64,000 bases of DNA. Source: Ficedula albicollis. Lineage: Eukaryota; Chordata; Aves; Passeriformes; Muscicapidae. The DNA lies in NCBI RefSeq assembly GCF_000247815.1, contig NC_021677.1:10586803-10650802 (forward strand). The letters are read 5' to 3'. A program made the position numbers and the translations under genes. Within the stretch, counting starts at the first letter, position 1, and the number at the start of each line of letters is the position of its first letter. The notes under the pieces were generated by a model. That model worked only from the letters and a program-made list of their open reading frames with translations. It did not search any database and was not told the DNA's origin. Below, one piece after another: positions 1 through 12,845 of the stretch.

Positions 1-1338
1 GCAAACTCAAACTGTAAGCTAGCAGGAAGCTTAGAGGAAACCTATTTATTTTTCACTGTAACACTGATTTATGCTAGCAGACTTGAGTTGTGTCAGACTG
101 AAAATGATTTTTTATGGTAAAGCCAGGAGAGTAATGTATTCATTGCTGCTGCCTGGGTGTCTGCAGAGGAGGCAACACATATGGGCTGCTACTACTAATG
201 CATAAATGGGACTGATTCATAATAGCAGAGTACAGCTTTGAGAATTGGACAAGAAAAATATTTAACAATTTTAATGCTTAATCTCAAAATTTTGTGACAC
301 AACTTTAGAGAAGATTCAATTAGATTGATTGATTCAAATTGCATTCAATTAGATATGATAGGTCAGCTATTAAAAGCTATTTTAAATGGATGCAAACTTA
401 ACTTTGCCATTGCTGTATGGGCAGACTGAAGAATGAGACACCCTGGAGAGGAGCCCTGTGGAAAGGGATTTGGGGGTCACTGAAGTTACATCTTCTTCAT
501 CAGGGGAAGAGGAGGGGCAGGCTCTGATCTCTTCTCTCTGGTGACCAGCAACAGGACCTGAAGGAATGGCCTGAAGCTGAGTCAGGGGAGGTTTAGGTTG
601 GAAGGGTTTTTTCAATATTTCCTGCAGGATTTCAGAATGTGAAAACCAAAATTCCTCTTTGTACGTGCAACCTGTACCATTCAGGATGACACAGTGCAAC
701 AATTGTGGTGCATTTGTGGTGTTTCCAAAATTTATCTATAGCACTGTTACTTCCAAAAAAAGGAACACGTAAAAGAAGAGGACTCTTGCATCAGAAAAGT
801 TATCAGAAATTACCAGCTTTTGTTCACATCTTTCTGTGTGGAAAACCACTGCTGACCTGGCCAAGGAAACCAGTGGGAAATACTGGCAAGGAGTTAGTGT
901 GTCCTGGATTAGTCATGTGGAGTTTTAATCTGCAGATTTATTTCAATCTGTAGGCTTCTTTTGGAAGACTGCTTCTTGAGAAAATTTTGCTTTCCTTTTT
1001 AAATATCACATTATCCATTACATTAGTCTTTAACTCACTGCTGTTTTTATAGAGATACTGAAATTATCAATAATCATTTGTCATTTGGAAAATGTGCATG
1101 AGAAGCAAAGGCTGGATGCAGCTCATGGCTTCATTTCATGTAGTGATTCCTTGTGTTACTGCTGGAAAATGTTAAGATTGTATTTATTATATGAGCTGCA
1201 AGACACATTTTAGGAGCATATTCTGCCTTTTGTGGTGACAAATTTACTAATATTTGGTATATTTTGAAAATATTCTCAAATGTGTTGTGATTTCAATTCT
1301 ACCAGTTTGCCTTTAAGTAATTGAATTTTATCTTTCAG
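1..1338 (+). other. SBF2: SBF2 intron upstream of the first exon seen (3' part only)
   Basis: This is the 3' end of the intron preceding the exon at 1339. It is AT-rich, non-coding, and ends in a pyrimidine tract and AG at 1337-1338. It contains one degraded CR1 fragment (425-606). From the reading frame of the following exon the intron is phase 1: one base of the split codon must come from the upstream exon, which is not in the window. I saw no other gene or RNA in it. Confidence 0.8.
425..606 (+). mobile_element. CR1 LINE 3' remnant with internal deletion
   Basis: Bases about 430-480 (ggagaggagccctgtggaaa, then ggatttgggggtc) resemble the CR1 region upstream of its 3' untranslated end. Bases 500-606 (ggaggggcaggctctgat ... 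ctctggtgaccagcaacagg ... aatggcctgaagctgagtca ... ggggaggtttaggttgg) match the CR1 tail seen better preserved at 18222-18737. Sequence between these parts is missing, and the usual ATTCTGTG-type end is absent. An ORF on the opposite strand here is spurious. Confidence 0.75.
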
Positions 1339-1427
1339 CAGGACCAACAGAAGGTTTGGGGAAAATAATACAGAGATTTCCCCAGAAGGACTGGGAAGAC
1401 ACTCCTTTTCCACAGGGAATAGAGTTG
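1339..1427 (+). CDS. SBF2: SBF2 (MTMR13) coding exon, uDENN domain, probably exon 2
   Basis: An 89-bp exon with acceptor ...atctttcag and donor ttg|gtaagt. It has two bases of a split codon followed by 29 open codons containing [15 protein letters not shown] and then TPFPQGIEL. These match the start of vertebrate SBF2/MTMR13, about residues 18-47 of the human protein as I remember it. Paralogue SBF1 differs here (GQILQRFPEKDW type), so SBF2 is preferred. SBF2 is a catalytically dead myotubularin with an N-terminal DENN module, a GRAM domain, an inactive phosphatase domain, a coiled coil and a C-terminal PH domain. It partners MTMR2 and acts as a Rab exchange factor on endosomal membranes; loss in people causes Charcot-Marie-Tooth type 4B2. 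This exon encodes the beginning of uDENN. The downstream intron is phase 0. The tandem CAGCAG at the acceptor leaves the exact start open by 3 bp. Confidence 0.94.
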
Positions 1428-3772
1428 GTAAGTTTGCATTACATTTTGCAATTTTTAGAATTTCTTTCACGTGCAGCTGGAAGATACATCTGCCTTCATG
1501 TAATGATCTGTATTATTTAACCCAACAGGGAATGGGTAGAAATTAGTGAGCAGAGGGGATAGATAATAGGTTTAAGAACAATAATTTTGGCTAACAGAAG
1601 ATAATTTGTTGTGGTATGCACAGCTAAGTAAATATTCCTAGAATATTGAAAAATGCCTGCTTCAAATTTATAAACTGTGTTTAAAAGAAATGCTTATTTG
1701 TTTGCTCCTATGTTTTTGTAGCAGCCTTCATATGGCAGATGACTTCTTATTGTCATGTTCAAATAATTACAAATGCATATTTGTATAATGTAGATTAAAA
1801 CCAAAATTAATATAAAATCCCAATAAACTGGATTTATTGGGATAAAGCAAGGCTGGAGTGCAGGTATCTGTTATAAACAGAGAATTCTCAAGGTGCTTCT
1901 TCTTTCCTTCCTTGGTCTCTTCTTGTGGGATGCAATGAAGATGTGTCTCACTCATCTGGATCAGAGATTCACTCAACATCTGTCTCTAAAAATCCTGAAG
2001 AGAAATGAAGGACTGTGGTCATGTTCTGAAATGAGGTTTCTGAGAAGTCAGAGTGAAACTTTTACTGCCCTGAACTTAGCAATTTCTGGGACAGGATGAG
2101 GTAGAGGAGGAGATGGGCTGTAGGAAATGTTGCAATAGGAGTCTTTGTACTGTGGGGCAAAATCAGCTGCAGAGGACAAAGACAGTGACTCTTCCCTGAG
2201 TTTATAGCACAGATCCAGCAACCAGAGCAGGCTTTTACCTATGTGGTACCTGGCAGGCAGAGTCCAGCTCCTTGCTTCATGCCACTGCCGTGTGCTGAGC
2301 TCTCCATGAAGGGCAGGGAAGGGCACCCTGGTGTTTGCTGCTCTTCCCTGGAGCAGCAGAGGTGCTTCCTGAGCTGGTGCACGTTTTCTCTGGCTCTGTG
2401 GTTTCGTTTCTTCACAGCTTGGCATCAGCCTGGCCTTTCAGGACTTGCCATGCCCTGATCTTTGGGGTGAGCACGGTTTCTCACCCACGTGATGGGGAAT
2501 TGCAGCCTCTGTGGTGCACTTGCATAACTCCAGGTTTGGCAATGCTGAGCTCTGCTGAAATGGGGAGAGCTCCAAGGTTCAACCAGGAGGGTTGATCTTG
2601 CCTCAAACAAGGGCAGAGGCTGAGTCATTATAGGATTTACTCTGCCTTTACACAGACCTTCCTTACCTTGTTCAGAGAAAGCAACGGGCCTGACTGCCTG
2701 TGGAGATGTGAAATAAATCAGCACAGCTTCTCTTGAAGCAGTGAACCTTAATCTGTGCCCAGGTGTTATCTCCCATTTAAGTTTAATTGTAGGATTTTAG
2801 CACTACAAGAAACACCTTTCTAAAGAAAGATTTAATAAATAATTAATGGGACAAAATGTTATTTCTGTATCAGTTCTCAAATGACTCATTAGGCAAAGCC
2901 ATTAAGACTTTAAACTTTCCAAATAAAACAAAATCTGACAATTTAAGAACATCGATTCAGCCAGTTGGCAAAATCAGTCAAGTTTTGATCTGCTTTCCAA
3001 GGGTGGTAAATAAAATTTTAGTTAATGAAGATTGAGGAGTTACAGATACTGCAAAGATCAAGTACTAAAGTAAATCACTTATGAACGTCAGATTTTGGCA
3101 GAAAGTTTTTTTCAAAGTTTTGGATGAATCTAACAAGAATCAACACTAATTCATGGAAAGGAAAGTTACCATGTTCTGTTTGTCACCTTAAGGGCAGATT
3201 TAATATCATTAAGGGGATAATAGGAAAACCTTAAGGAAAAAGAGATGGAGGAAAAAAGTAAGAACAGAGTAGTTGACAAATGTATATGAGACTGAAGAGA
3301 GATATATTCATTAATAGCACTTATTTCTATGAGAAGTTCCAGTTACTATCCTCTTAAATGTATTTCCTCATCTTTCAAAGATCTATATGAAATTGTATGG
3401 TTTCTGTTAAATAGAAAAAAAGGCCATGGTTTGTATCTGAAAAACATGTCAAGCTCTCTTCACTGTGTTCTCATGAAGGAAAAAAGCCCAAGCTTTTCAT
3501 GCTTAATGGTAGGATTGAAGGGAAATTTGCTGTGTGAATCTTGTCTTCTGTCAAAGGTGGTTCTCCTGTTGTGAAAATCTTCAGCTGATTATTGGTGATG
3601 ACCTCAGTGTGCCCTGACTTCCCCCCACCCCTCTCAGCTCTTTTGAGAATTCTTTGCCTGAGAATTTAGACATTTGAGGGATTTTTCTAATGTTTTTTTC
3701 AAATAATTTTTTTTTCAAATAGGTTGAATGAGGTAATTTGTATCGACATGTAATGGGTGATACATCCACAGA
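1428..3772. other. Unassigned intronic stretch
   Basis: Unique, mostly AT-rich intron. A GC-richer patch at about 2240-2700 is open in several frames on both strands but resembles no protein family and has no repeat ends I recognise. Confidence 0.5.
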
Positions 3773-3925
3773 TCAAAGGATCACAGAACAGCCCAGGCTG
3801 GAAAGCACCTGGAAATGTGCTTTTTTCATGGGAAAGGAAGCGTAGCTGAGATTATCCTGCCATCCTGTCCAGCCTCATCTCAAAAGCCTCCAGCAGTGAG
3901 AACTCCACTGAGTCCCTAAATAATC
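3773..3925 (-). mobile_element. CR1 LINE 3' end fragment
   Basis: Begins gatcaaaggatcacagaaca and continues with cagcccaggctggaaagcac. This is the diverged reverse complement of the CR1 3' terminus (atcacagaat ... caggttggaagggacc in the consensus). It then reads ccatcctgtccagcctcatc. The element is 5'-truncated, as is usual for CR1, and old. The left boundary is good; the right boundary is soft. Confidence 0.7.
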
Positions 3926-5410
3926 TAATAGTTATGTCCTATTCATGTTGTCAATGGCATTTTATGAAACAGGACAAGGGGGAAACAGTGGAAAAGCCAA
4001 TGCACACCCCTACCCCTGGAGCTTCAGTGCTTTAAGATGGAAAATGCCTTCTAGGAACCCCTGTGGTCTCTGTAGCTTGTAGAGATGCCATTAGTCCAAG
4101 CTCCAGACAAAAACTGATAAACAAAAATCAGCTGAGAGTTTTTTGGGTGGGGGGCTCTTCTCTTTGCCAACCTTGTATGCCCCCCATCCTTCTGGGCTTG
4201 AATTGATGTGATCAGATTCCTGAGACATAATTAAGGTGATGTAAAGAGTGGAGTTATGTCGGTAATTTTAGAGTTAAATAAGAAAACCACACTAAATAAT
4301 ACTTAACTTTTTTTTTGAGTCCAGTTTTGATAAACAGGCACCCATGGCACAAACTGGGCCTACTGGACCTGCCCTTGACTGAGTGAAAAGGGATCATTTT
4401 GAGAACATCTTCTCTAGGAAGGGTGACCCAATTTCACCTTTGACTGTATTTGTAGTTTTGTAATTTGACATAAATATGTAGAGAATTGGGTCATTGTAAA
4501 ACATAATTGCAATCTGAACTTCACTGAAGGGTGTTGTAGTTAGTGTATGTGTGTTCTGGATTAAAGGATTAAGAGTTACTCAAACTGTGTCTTTTTTTAT
4601 ATGAGCAGCATGTTCTGGTCACAAACACATGAGATTGGGAGTAAACACATTGTTCAGAACTCAACAGAAATACACTTTATTCAATTTTATTCGAGTCAAG
4701 TACTTTAATTTGTCTTGTTCAATAAATTGTGTGTCTTCTGTTTGTCAGTGGTGAGCAAAGCCATGAGTCTCAGCTGAGGGAATGATGCTGTCAGGAAATG
4801 TTGGTCAGTGTTTTCTTACACCTCCTACTTGTCTGCATCCTCTGAAATTACCTAAGGGGATTTTTCTTAACCTTACACTTTTTGCATTTGCCATTTCACT
4901 AAAGACTTCACAGCTTTAAACTTTGTTCTGTTTATAACTGAATGCAGAAACTTTGATAAGCCACCTGCAAATTGCTGTGAAATGCATCTGAAGTCTTTTG
5001 CAATGAATTATTTATAATTACAATAGCTGCTAAGAGTCTTTTTTACCATTTGTTAAATTGTGTGATGTAACTGTGAATAAGATACGATATTTCTTTATGT
5101 TATATATCATACATATTGAGTGTTACTTCAGAAGCAATAAAATGCTCTTCTTCCATTTGCTAGAACCTTTTGCGGGCTATTCAAGAGAAATATAAGGAAC
5201 AATTTCAGTTTAGAATATGAGCATCTTCATTTTACTGACAAATAGCAGTCCATTATTGACAAAGGCAAGTCAGAGTGAGTTTCTTCCAGTTCCATGGAAG
5301 TAAGCTGACTGAAGGGTAAAGAGAGATTTATGCTCATTCTTGATGAGGTATTTGGCTCAGAAAAGCATTTCAATCATTGGTTTTTAAAAGAGTGCAGTTA
5401 GAACATAGCT
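3926..5410. other. Unassigned intronic stretch
   Basis: Unique AT-rich sequence. I see no gene, repeat family or RNA in it. Confidence 0.5.
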
Positions 5411-5689
5411 ACCCCCCATGATATTTTAAATTAACATGTTTGGGTATCCTTCTCCATAGTCTGTCTGTTTTTGAAGTTTTTCAGATGCAGCTTAAGTGTA
5501 AAAATAACCTGCCCCCCATGATATTTTAAATGAACATGTTTGGGTATCCTTCTCCACAGTCTGTCTGTTTTTGAAGTTTTTCAGATGCAACCCCCCATGA
5601 TATTTTAAATTAACATGTTTGGGTATCCTTCTCCATAGTCTGTCTGTTTTTGAAGTTTTTCAGATGCAGCTTAAGTGTAAAAATAACCT
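5411..5689. repeat. Tandem triplication, units 100/79/100 bp
   Basis: Three consecutive units begin with (a/g)ccccccatgatattttaaa, at 5411, 5511 and 5590. The first and third are 100 bp. The middle one lacks the last 21 bp (gcttaagtgtaaaaataacct). Units one and three are nearly identical; the middle unit differs at a few positions (aaatgaacatg, ccacagtc). No family was recognised. Confidence 0.93.
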
Positions 5690-8600
5690 TGTAAAGTCAG
5701 CTGAGACATACAGAGCAGTGTAAGGTTAGGACAATCAAACTTCTTGTTCTTGCTTGTAGAAAGAATGCTTGAGAGTGTATGTTGGTCAAATGAGCTAGCT
5801 TTACATTTCTGCATATTTTTCTTATTTCTAATGCAGTTTTAATTCCACTGTGTAACTTTCTAGACATCATAATTAGTTAAACATCAGAGGAAGCTTTGCT
5901 ATGTAATGTTACACTGTAAAGTCATTTTTGTCCCAGGGCCAAATTAGCTAAACTAAGTGTCATCTGCATTACTCAGTGTTGGGAGGCAGATCTTAATGAG
6001 GCCAGTGAAAGTCATACCTAGAAACAGTTAGATTGTCTTGAGTTTAAACTGGATGTGATGTGTTCTGCAGTTTGTGAGTACCAGGCAAGGCAATTTCCCA
6101 CTGTAACTGCTGGTGGAGTTAGCAGTAGTGCCATGATTTAGTAATTTGCATTTCAAGTATGTGCAAGTATAGAAATTAATGTATGTCTAGACAAGCTAAC
6201 CATCTATCCAAATAATTACTTAAATTATAAAATTTATTTTTAATTGGTAAAAAGTGCTATTTAATACAACCATTTGAAGACTACTTACACCAGTTATGAG
6301 ACTAAGAGAGAAAGAAAGGCTGCAGGTATCCCTTTGGGATCTGGAAGGTTGCCTGCCTCCTTCTAAAAGAGGAGTTGGAGTTGTTGGAATCAGATTATTC
6401 CTCCTTTGTGTACAGCCTTGCTGTGGAGCTTAACATTTCTGCACTTTTGTTCTGCTTCAGACATGAACTCTTAAATGGATGTGGAATATGTCTTTTATGA
6501 AAGACTGGATTCAACTTTCAAATTCCAACTAACCTGAGATACAAAAAACCCAAATGAGACTAAGGAATGGTACTTTCAAATTGTTTTTGTATTCTGACTG
6601 ATCTAATTGGTCTTGTACAAATTTCCACTTCATTTTTACATACATAATTTATGGGTTACAGCTCTACCTCTGAGATCTTAAGTAATATTTACTTCTGTTG
6701 GAGCTTTTACAGTTGGAATGGGGAGAAAAAAGATTTTAAAAAAACCCACACCAAATTTGTCTTCAATGTTGCACTCCATTGAAAACATTTAAAAGAAAAC
6801 CCAGATTTTAAAGTAGAAAAGTTTTACAGAAGTCCTTAACTTCTGAAAATTTACACTGCAGTCTCTGGAAATCATTACACATTCAGTCAAAAGCAATACT
6901 TGTAAAATTCAAGTGCTCATCTCTTAGGATTATATTTGTTTTTCCACCTTTTCTGAGAAAAAACATCTGATGCTTGAACATTTCACTACTTATTTTAAGT
7001 AAGACATGAGAGACAACTAGGGCTGCAGATTAGACAGTTAAGGCCTGAAGTGATTAAAGTTTTAAGGGAGTTAATCTTTAAATGCTTCAGTCTTAACTAG
7101 CTGATCTGTAAGCCAATTTTTCTCAAACATTAATGCTTTTAAGGACCTGAATAAGGAGTTGCCTGCAACACCCATTTAACCTTCAGTGCACCTGGTCAGC
7201 TGCAGAGATTTTTGTTTGGTGGGGGATTTTTTGCCCTTCTTTCCTCTTAAACATTTTTTACCTCTCAAGAATCATTGCAGATGTAATTCTTCAATGAACA
7301 ACTGCATGGCAGAGCTCTGTGTAGCACTTACAAATGCACTGTGTTGTTTTTGTTTTCATATTGCAGAAAGGTGCTTTCAGCACTTAGTAGGAAACAGATG
7401 ACAGCAAAAGTACAGTGATTTTTTTAAAAAATTATTTTATTTTATTTTTTGTTGGATTGTTTCTGGACTCAGCTTATATTCTTTGACCGTATTAGTCTCC
7501 ACTAGACAACTTAGACTGCAATTAATGTGGTGTATTTTTGTGGTGTATTTTGCAGTTATATTTCTGCTGTGCTGTAAAGCAGCTACATTTTGGTTTTTGT
7601 ATCTGGTCTTACTGAATGGATGGTAGCATCTGGATTTTGTAGACTAATGTGATAAAATAATTTGATATTAGTATCTAAGGATTTGCAAGTAGTCCTTGTG
7701 TAGTATAACTTTGTCTCACTTGACTAAATGCTGTCAAAGGGTTCAGTTAATATGCTTTATCCACTCTTAGTTTTGTTTTGAGTTGGAAAAATAACCACAT
7801 CAGAACACCACGGTCAACAGTTTTTGTAGAAATGATAAAATATTGAAATACTGAAGTGACACCTTTTTGGAATTTCAACTCTTTTTCAACTCTCTAATCT
7901 TTCAGTTGAGTATTTTGAAGTGTAACCTTTTTTGCATTTATAATGGTATTTTAAGATCCATACACTTCTATTTTAAGTTAAATTCTTTTCAGATCTTCTG
8001 GAGGACAAAGCCATTTTAACAAGCTTTCTTAAGAAGTGCAGGTATTTTTAGAAAAATCACAGATTTGGGCTGGTTTTCTTTGTTGTTCATATCTGTCATC
8101 TCCACAGATAATACTTGACTGCATGAGATGCTCTTGTCCACCCAAGCTTTGTGTGTGATTCAGAATCTTTTTTACCTCTCCATAACTTTTTTTCATCTTG
8201 TTTAAAAGTTAGAGGAAAGACTGCAATGTGTACCTCTCTCTAAGTCTCTGCTTTGGGGTTTTTGTGTAAGTCTGCAGAGGATATTCTGAGACCTTCAGTT
8301 AAGCCATGAGGTGTTGTAACATTCACAAAATTCTGAGTGTGTCTTGGTGTTTCCACCTTATAACTTACAGACTTGTCTGTGGAAAGTCTCCTGGGAGACC
8401 CTGCTTTTCCTGAACGTTCTGAATTTTAAATATTAAGTGTTTTTGTTGTTCCTTGGGTTTTTTTTTAAAACAGCTCTTGAAATACTCTTGACTAAAAAGG
8501 GAGAGCAGCATACATCTCAAACACTCGATATGAAAATGGGCTCTATCTCCAGAAACCAAAACTGAACAGCAGAAATCCTATTGCTTTATATGTGAGAGCA

Positions 8601-11196
8601 AAAATTATGGGGAAAAATATGTTTTTAATTATTTTCTACTTCGTGAATAGCCTGGTTATGGATGTGCTTTGTGTTTTCCCAAAAATGTTAGTTTATACTT
8701 GAAAGTTAACTTGGATTAATGCAGCACATGACTGCAAAGTGACACATGTTTTTGAAAAATGTCCTTAACATCAGAGGAGGTTCTTTGGCCTAAGTGATCT
8801 ATTCCACTTTGGACTAATCATCCATGAAGATAATTTCAGAATAATTCTATATGAACACAAATCCATGCAAGTTTGGAATGCAAGCAACAAAAGAGCAATT
8901 TATCTGGAAAGACACAAACATTTCTAAGTCAGTTAAAACTCCTGTGAGTGCTGCACCTTCTGGGTTTACATCACTGTATTTTTTGTTGACCCAACCACAC
9001 AGAAATGAATTGAAATGAATTTGTCTGCACTATCACATCCAGTTCCGTAGTTAAATAAAACTCCTGTTCCCATTTTTTCCTTGTGCCATGTGCAGATGAC
9101 TGTACCTAAGTTAGTTGTGTACCGTGTCTACATTTCCCTGTCTGTTGTCTCCATAAATAGCAAAGTTGAGCTCAGCATGAATCAATAAAGTTCAGTTTTT
9201 GAATGAAAGTAAGCACTACTCTGAGGTGGCTAGAGGTTAGACATGAGAAGGCTTCAGATAAATAAAATGAAGAGGCTAAACTCCTTGTGCTTTGAGAATA
9301 TGGTGAGCAAATGGATTCTCTAGCAAAGGAGATTTGGTGTAAACAGTAATAAATGTTTATATAGATGGAGCTCATGCTATTTAGAGTGAAAATTTTGAGC
9401 AGTGTTATATATTTCTGATGGAGAATGACATGTGTGAGGTTAGTAGTGTGACATGGAAAGTGGAATTGCTTGAATAATCTCCTGAGGTTCTTAGATTGTT
9501 AATCTGAAAAGCAAAGGCTCTGGCTCTCTTGTGTGCCTTCTCATTTGCTTTTCTGCAGAAAGAGCCATGGGAAGGTCCCAGCCTGGGACATCAGAACCAG
9601 CCTGGGACATCAGAATGGAGATGAATGAAGAAACATTGTGGATTGCCATAGGAGATGAGGCCTGGTCTCTGGGGGGGATTGTCAAGTGTTTCCCCTTGCT
9701 GTTAAGAACAGCAAACTCTATGTCAGCATTGGATCATCTTCCTGTAACTACCAGAGAGGAAGAGAAAGAACTGAACAAATGTAACAATCCTGAAAGCCAC
9801 TGAATTACCTCAGAACCACCTTCCAGTTTGTTGTTCAAAATTCCTATGTTTCAACTTTTTATTACAGGTTATCTGCCAGCTTTCTGTAAGAAGATGGAAC
9901 TTCTTTTATGCTTGAAGTGCTGTAATTTGGATAATTTTTTGACTGACGTTTCTGGGTTTTGTTGGTTGGTTGGTTTGGTTTTTCTGTCTGTTTGTGCAGG
10001 GAGCTGAGAATTGGTGTGGTTTTGGGGAAAGGCAGCCATCAAGAGTGTTGTGTGTTGGATTTATACCATATATCCAGTTGTCACAAAGCCATCCTCTCTG
10101 GGGTTGTGTGAAGGAGCAGAAAGGCAGATGATGTGCATCTAATCAAACACAGTCTGTTGGGCTGGAGACAAGATTGTGAAACTTGAACTGGGTCGTTGAA
10201 TGTGTTCTGGGAATCCAGGAATAATTTATCTGTGAAGTTGATTCCTGTGACTGTAAATCACTTTGGAATGTTTTCTAATAGTTCAAGAAAACAGATTAAT
10301 GGAAAATAAAGAGTATTTTACTTTTTTTCTGAACAAATTTGTTAGTAGCTTGTGTTTTTTTAAAGCTGATACCTCTTATCTTAAGAATTTCTAATCAGTA
10401 GTAATTGTACATTATATTCCCCCAAACCCCAATTTGACCGACCTTTTAGTTTGTACTCTGCATAAATTTTGTTGTGTTTTGATGCAGGTTTCTTCTGCTG
10501 GCTTAAATTATCTTAGTGGTTTTAAAGCTTGGCTTCTTTTGAAGCCTTTACACAGTGTAAGTGCATATTGAAAATAAATTATAAACGGTGTGTCCCAGTT
10601 GTGTTCACCAAAGAAGAGAAAAGAACATTAATAAATCTTGTGATGATACTTCACAATTCTGTGTGTTCTGTGGGCCACAGCTCATTTCATCATTGCATTA
10701 TCCAGTGTGAAGCCAAACAGAAAGATCAGTGCAGAGGCTTTCTGCAGTTCCCCGTTGGTATAATTTCTGATTTCCAGATTGCATCTTGATTCCAAGCTGA
10801 TTCCAGTGCTTCAGTGTCTGACTGAGGCTGTGCCATGCAGAATCCTTGACAAAGGTCTTGAATGCTTATTGCCAATTTTTTTTTATTTAACAAATTTCAA
10901 AAGTAGTCTGTTGGCCTCCAGCACCACCTCACAAACAGAAGTCTCAACAGAGCTCAGTTTATGAATCCTGAGATTGGGATGTTGTTTTGTTTGTTTATAA
11001 AGCAAACACTACTTAATATTGTTTCAGTACAGCATGGTAGTGCTGGCTTTTGGCTGATTGCATGGAATTGGCAGAACCACTTTGAAATTTGCAGGTTTTG
11101 TTGTACACGACTCTTGTCTATATCTCAGTAACATGTAAAAAGTTGTTTTATTTTCTACAAAACCTGGCATTTGTAGGTGGAAAAACGTTTATGAAT
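5690..11196. other. Unassigned intronic stretch
   Basis: Unique, AT-rich intron. Only very short direct repeats were seen, including an 18-bp repeat cagcctgggacatcagaa at 9579 and 9598. No gene, RNA or transposon was recognised. Confidence 0.5.
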
Positions 11197-11315
11197 GAAG
11201 ATTAGAAGATACAGGCTATTTGGATGGCCTTTTTTCTTCTGTATTATTATTTAGCTTGAAGGTTAGAAGATACAGGCTATTTAGATGGCCTTTTTTCTTC
11301 TGTATTATTATTTAG
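11197..11315. repeat. 61-bp tandem duplication
   Basis: Unit gaag(a/g)ttagaagatacagg ... tattattatttag occurs at 11197 and again at 11258. The copies differ at about two positions (agatt/aggtt, ttggatgg/ttagatgg). Confidence 0.92.
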
Positions 11316-12556
11316 TAATGTAGTATTTTATAATTTCTGGTACAGTTCTAATCCTATTTTCAGTATGGATTTGATAAATGACTATGAGAATTTTACTGAA
11401 GAAATCTTAAGTAGAAGTCAATACATAATAATTTTCTATGTATTTGTTGTAACAGGAGTGTGAGTTTGGTCATAATAAGGTAAAAGAATAAAGAAATAAT
11501 GTACCTTTATGTGCAAAATACAGTTTGCACTAATAGGAAAAAGAAAAATATAACTATATTCAGATGTGATTTGTAAGTGCTTATTTTAGGGCTAGTCACC
11601 AAGAAGAATTTTTGTCTTTGAACTTCTCCTGAGTGGGAATCTGCCACAAGCATGGCTTCTTGTAATGAATTCCAAGTGTGGAGCCAGTAGTTTTGTCAGC
11701 AGTTCACCTGGACTGCTCCTAGCACAACCCTTCCTTCTATCCCTGTCCTCACTGCTCTGTGGATGTCAGAAATAAACCAGTGCAGTCCAAAACCTTCAGA
11801 AGTGGCAGATTTTGAAGATGAGTGCTAATGGTGCAGCTGATCCATGCAGTGCTAGAACTTTATTTAATGCTGCTGAGAGAGACCTCTCTGGGGTCTGTCG
11901 GGTTGCAGTGTCTGTGTTTTTCAAGGACATTGTCAAAGCATCACTTGAACTGGTGCTTTTATTTAGCTGTCATGGATACCAGCATAAACTAAAAAGGAAG
12001 TGTATTTCTGTATCAATAGCAGAGTAATAAATGAAGCATTTCAGCTGGCTGCTGATATGAATCTCTGAAGCTCCAGCTTGCAGATTTGGAGAGGAGGCAG
12101 TTGAGGCTTTGCTTGTATAGTGATGCTTGCACAGTTTGTAGCTCTTCCTCAGCCTGCAGTTAATTAAATCTGAGCTGTGGAGTGAGCCTAGGAAAAGAGG
12201 GAGAACTCTGACACCCAAGACTTCTCTTGGATGGTGTTTGGAACTTGAGCTTCCCTGACTGCATATCACAAGTCTTGCAGGTTTGTATCCTTTAAAGTAT
12301 CACCTGCTCTCTGCATGTTTCCCCAGAAAAAAGCAAATTCTCCCTGCTCCCCTTGGATTTATGTTTCTAACATAAAGGTTACTGATGCTCTAAGGTACTA
12401 CTGATGCTTTTGAAGAAACTTTTCTATCTGAATTTTATCATAAAGGTGTCCCCAAATTGCTTGCTCATCTTTCCTTGGCACTGGCTGGTTCCTTAACTTG
12501 GATATGAAATGATCTTTTATTTATGTCAACAAAAGGAGATCAGAAAAGCAGATCAT
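11316..12556. other. Unassigned intronic stretch
   Basis: Unique sequence with no recognised gene or repeat. ORFs at 11812-12027 and 11970-12269 overlap on opposite strands and show no family similarity. Confidence 0.5.
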
Positions 12557-12743
12557 GTCCTGTTACTGACCAGTACTGGTTATCCTCAAGTCAAAAATGT
12601 CCCTGTTACTGACCAGTACTGGTTATCCTTAAGTCAAAACTGTCTTTTTTCAAAAGTATATTTCTGATTTGATCCTGTTACTGACCAGTACTGGTTATCC
12701 TCAAGTCAAAAATGTCTTTTTTCAAAAGTATATTTCTGATTTG
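12557..12743. repeat. Nested tandem triplication, units 43/72/about 70 bp
   Basis: The segment cctgttactgaccagtactg starts at 12559, 12602 and 12674. The first unit is 43 bp. The second and third carry an additional block (cttttttcaaaagtatattt ctgattt). The same short-unit and long-unit logic is seen at 5411 and 38242. Confidence 0.9.
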
Positions 12744-12845
12744 AATCTCTGCCAAGTTACTTGGGCAAATATAAAATACAGGACATATATAAAAAATCTC
12801 TGCCAAGTTACTTGGACAAATATAAAATACAGGACATATATAAAA
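12744..12845. repeat. 51-bp tandem duplication
   Basis: aatctctgccaagttacttg ... ggacatatataaaa occurs at 12744 and 12795 (g/a difference in cttgggc/cttggac). It directly abuts the previous triplication and leads into an AT-rich tataaaatatataaaat tract. Confidence 0.9.

Noticed and set aside
5411..5689. Short repeat cluster as a CRISPR array
   Set aside because: Units abut without spacers and the host is a vertebrate nuclear genome.
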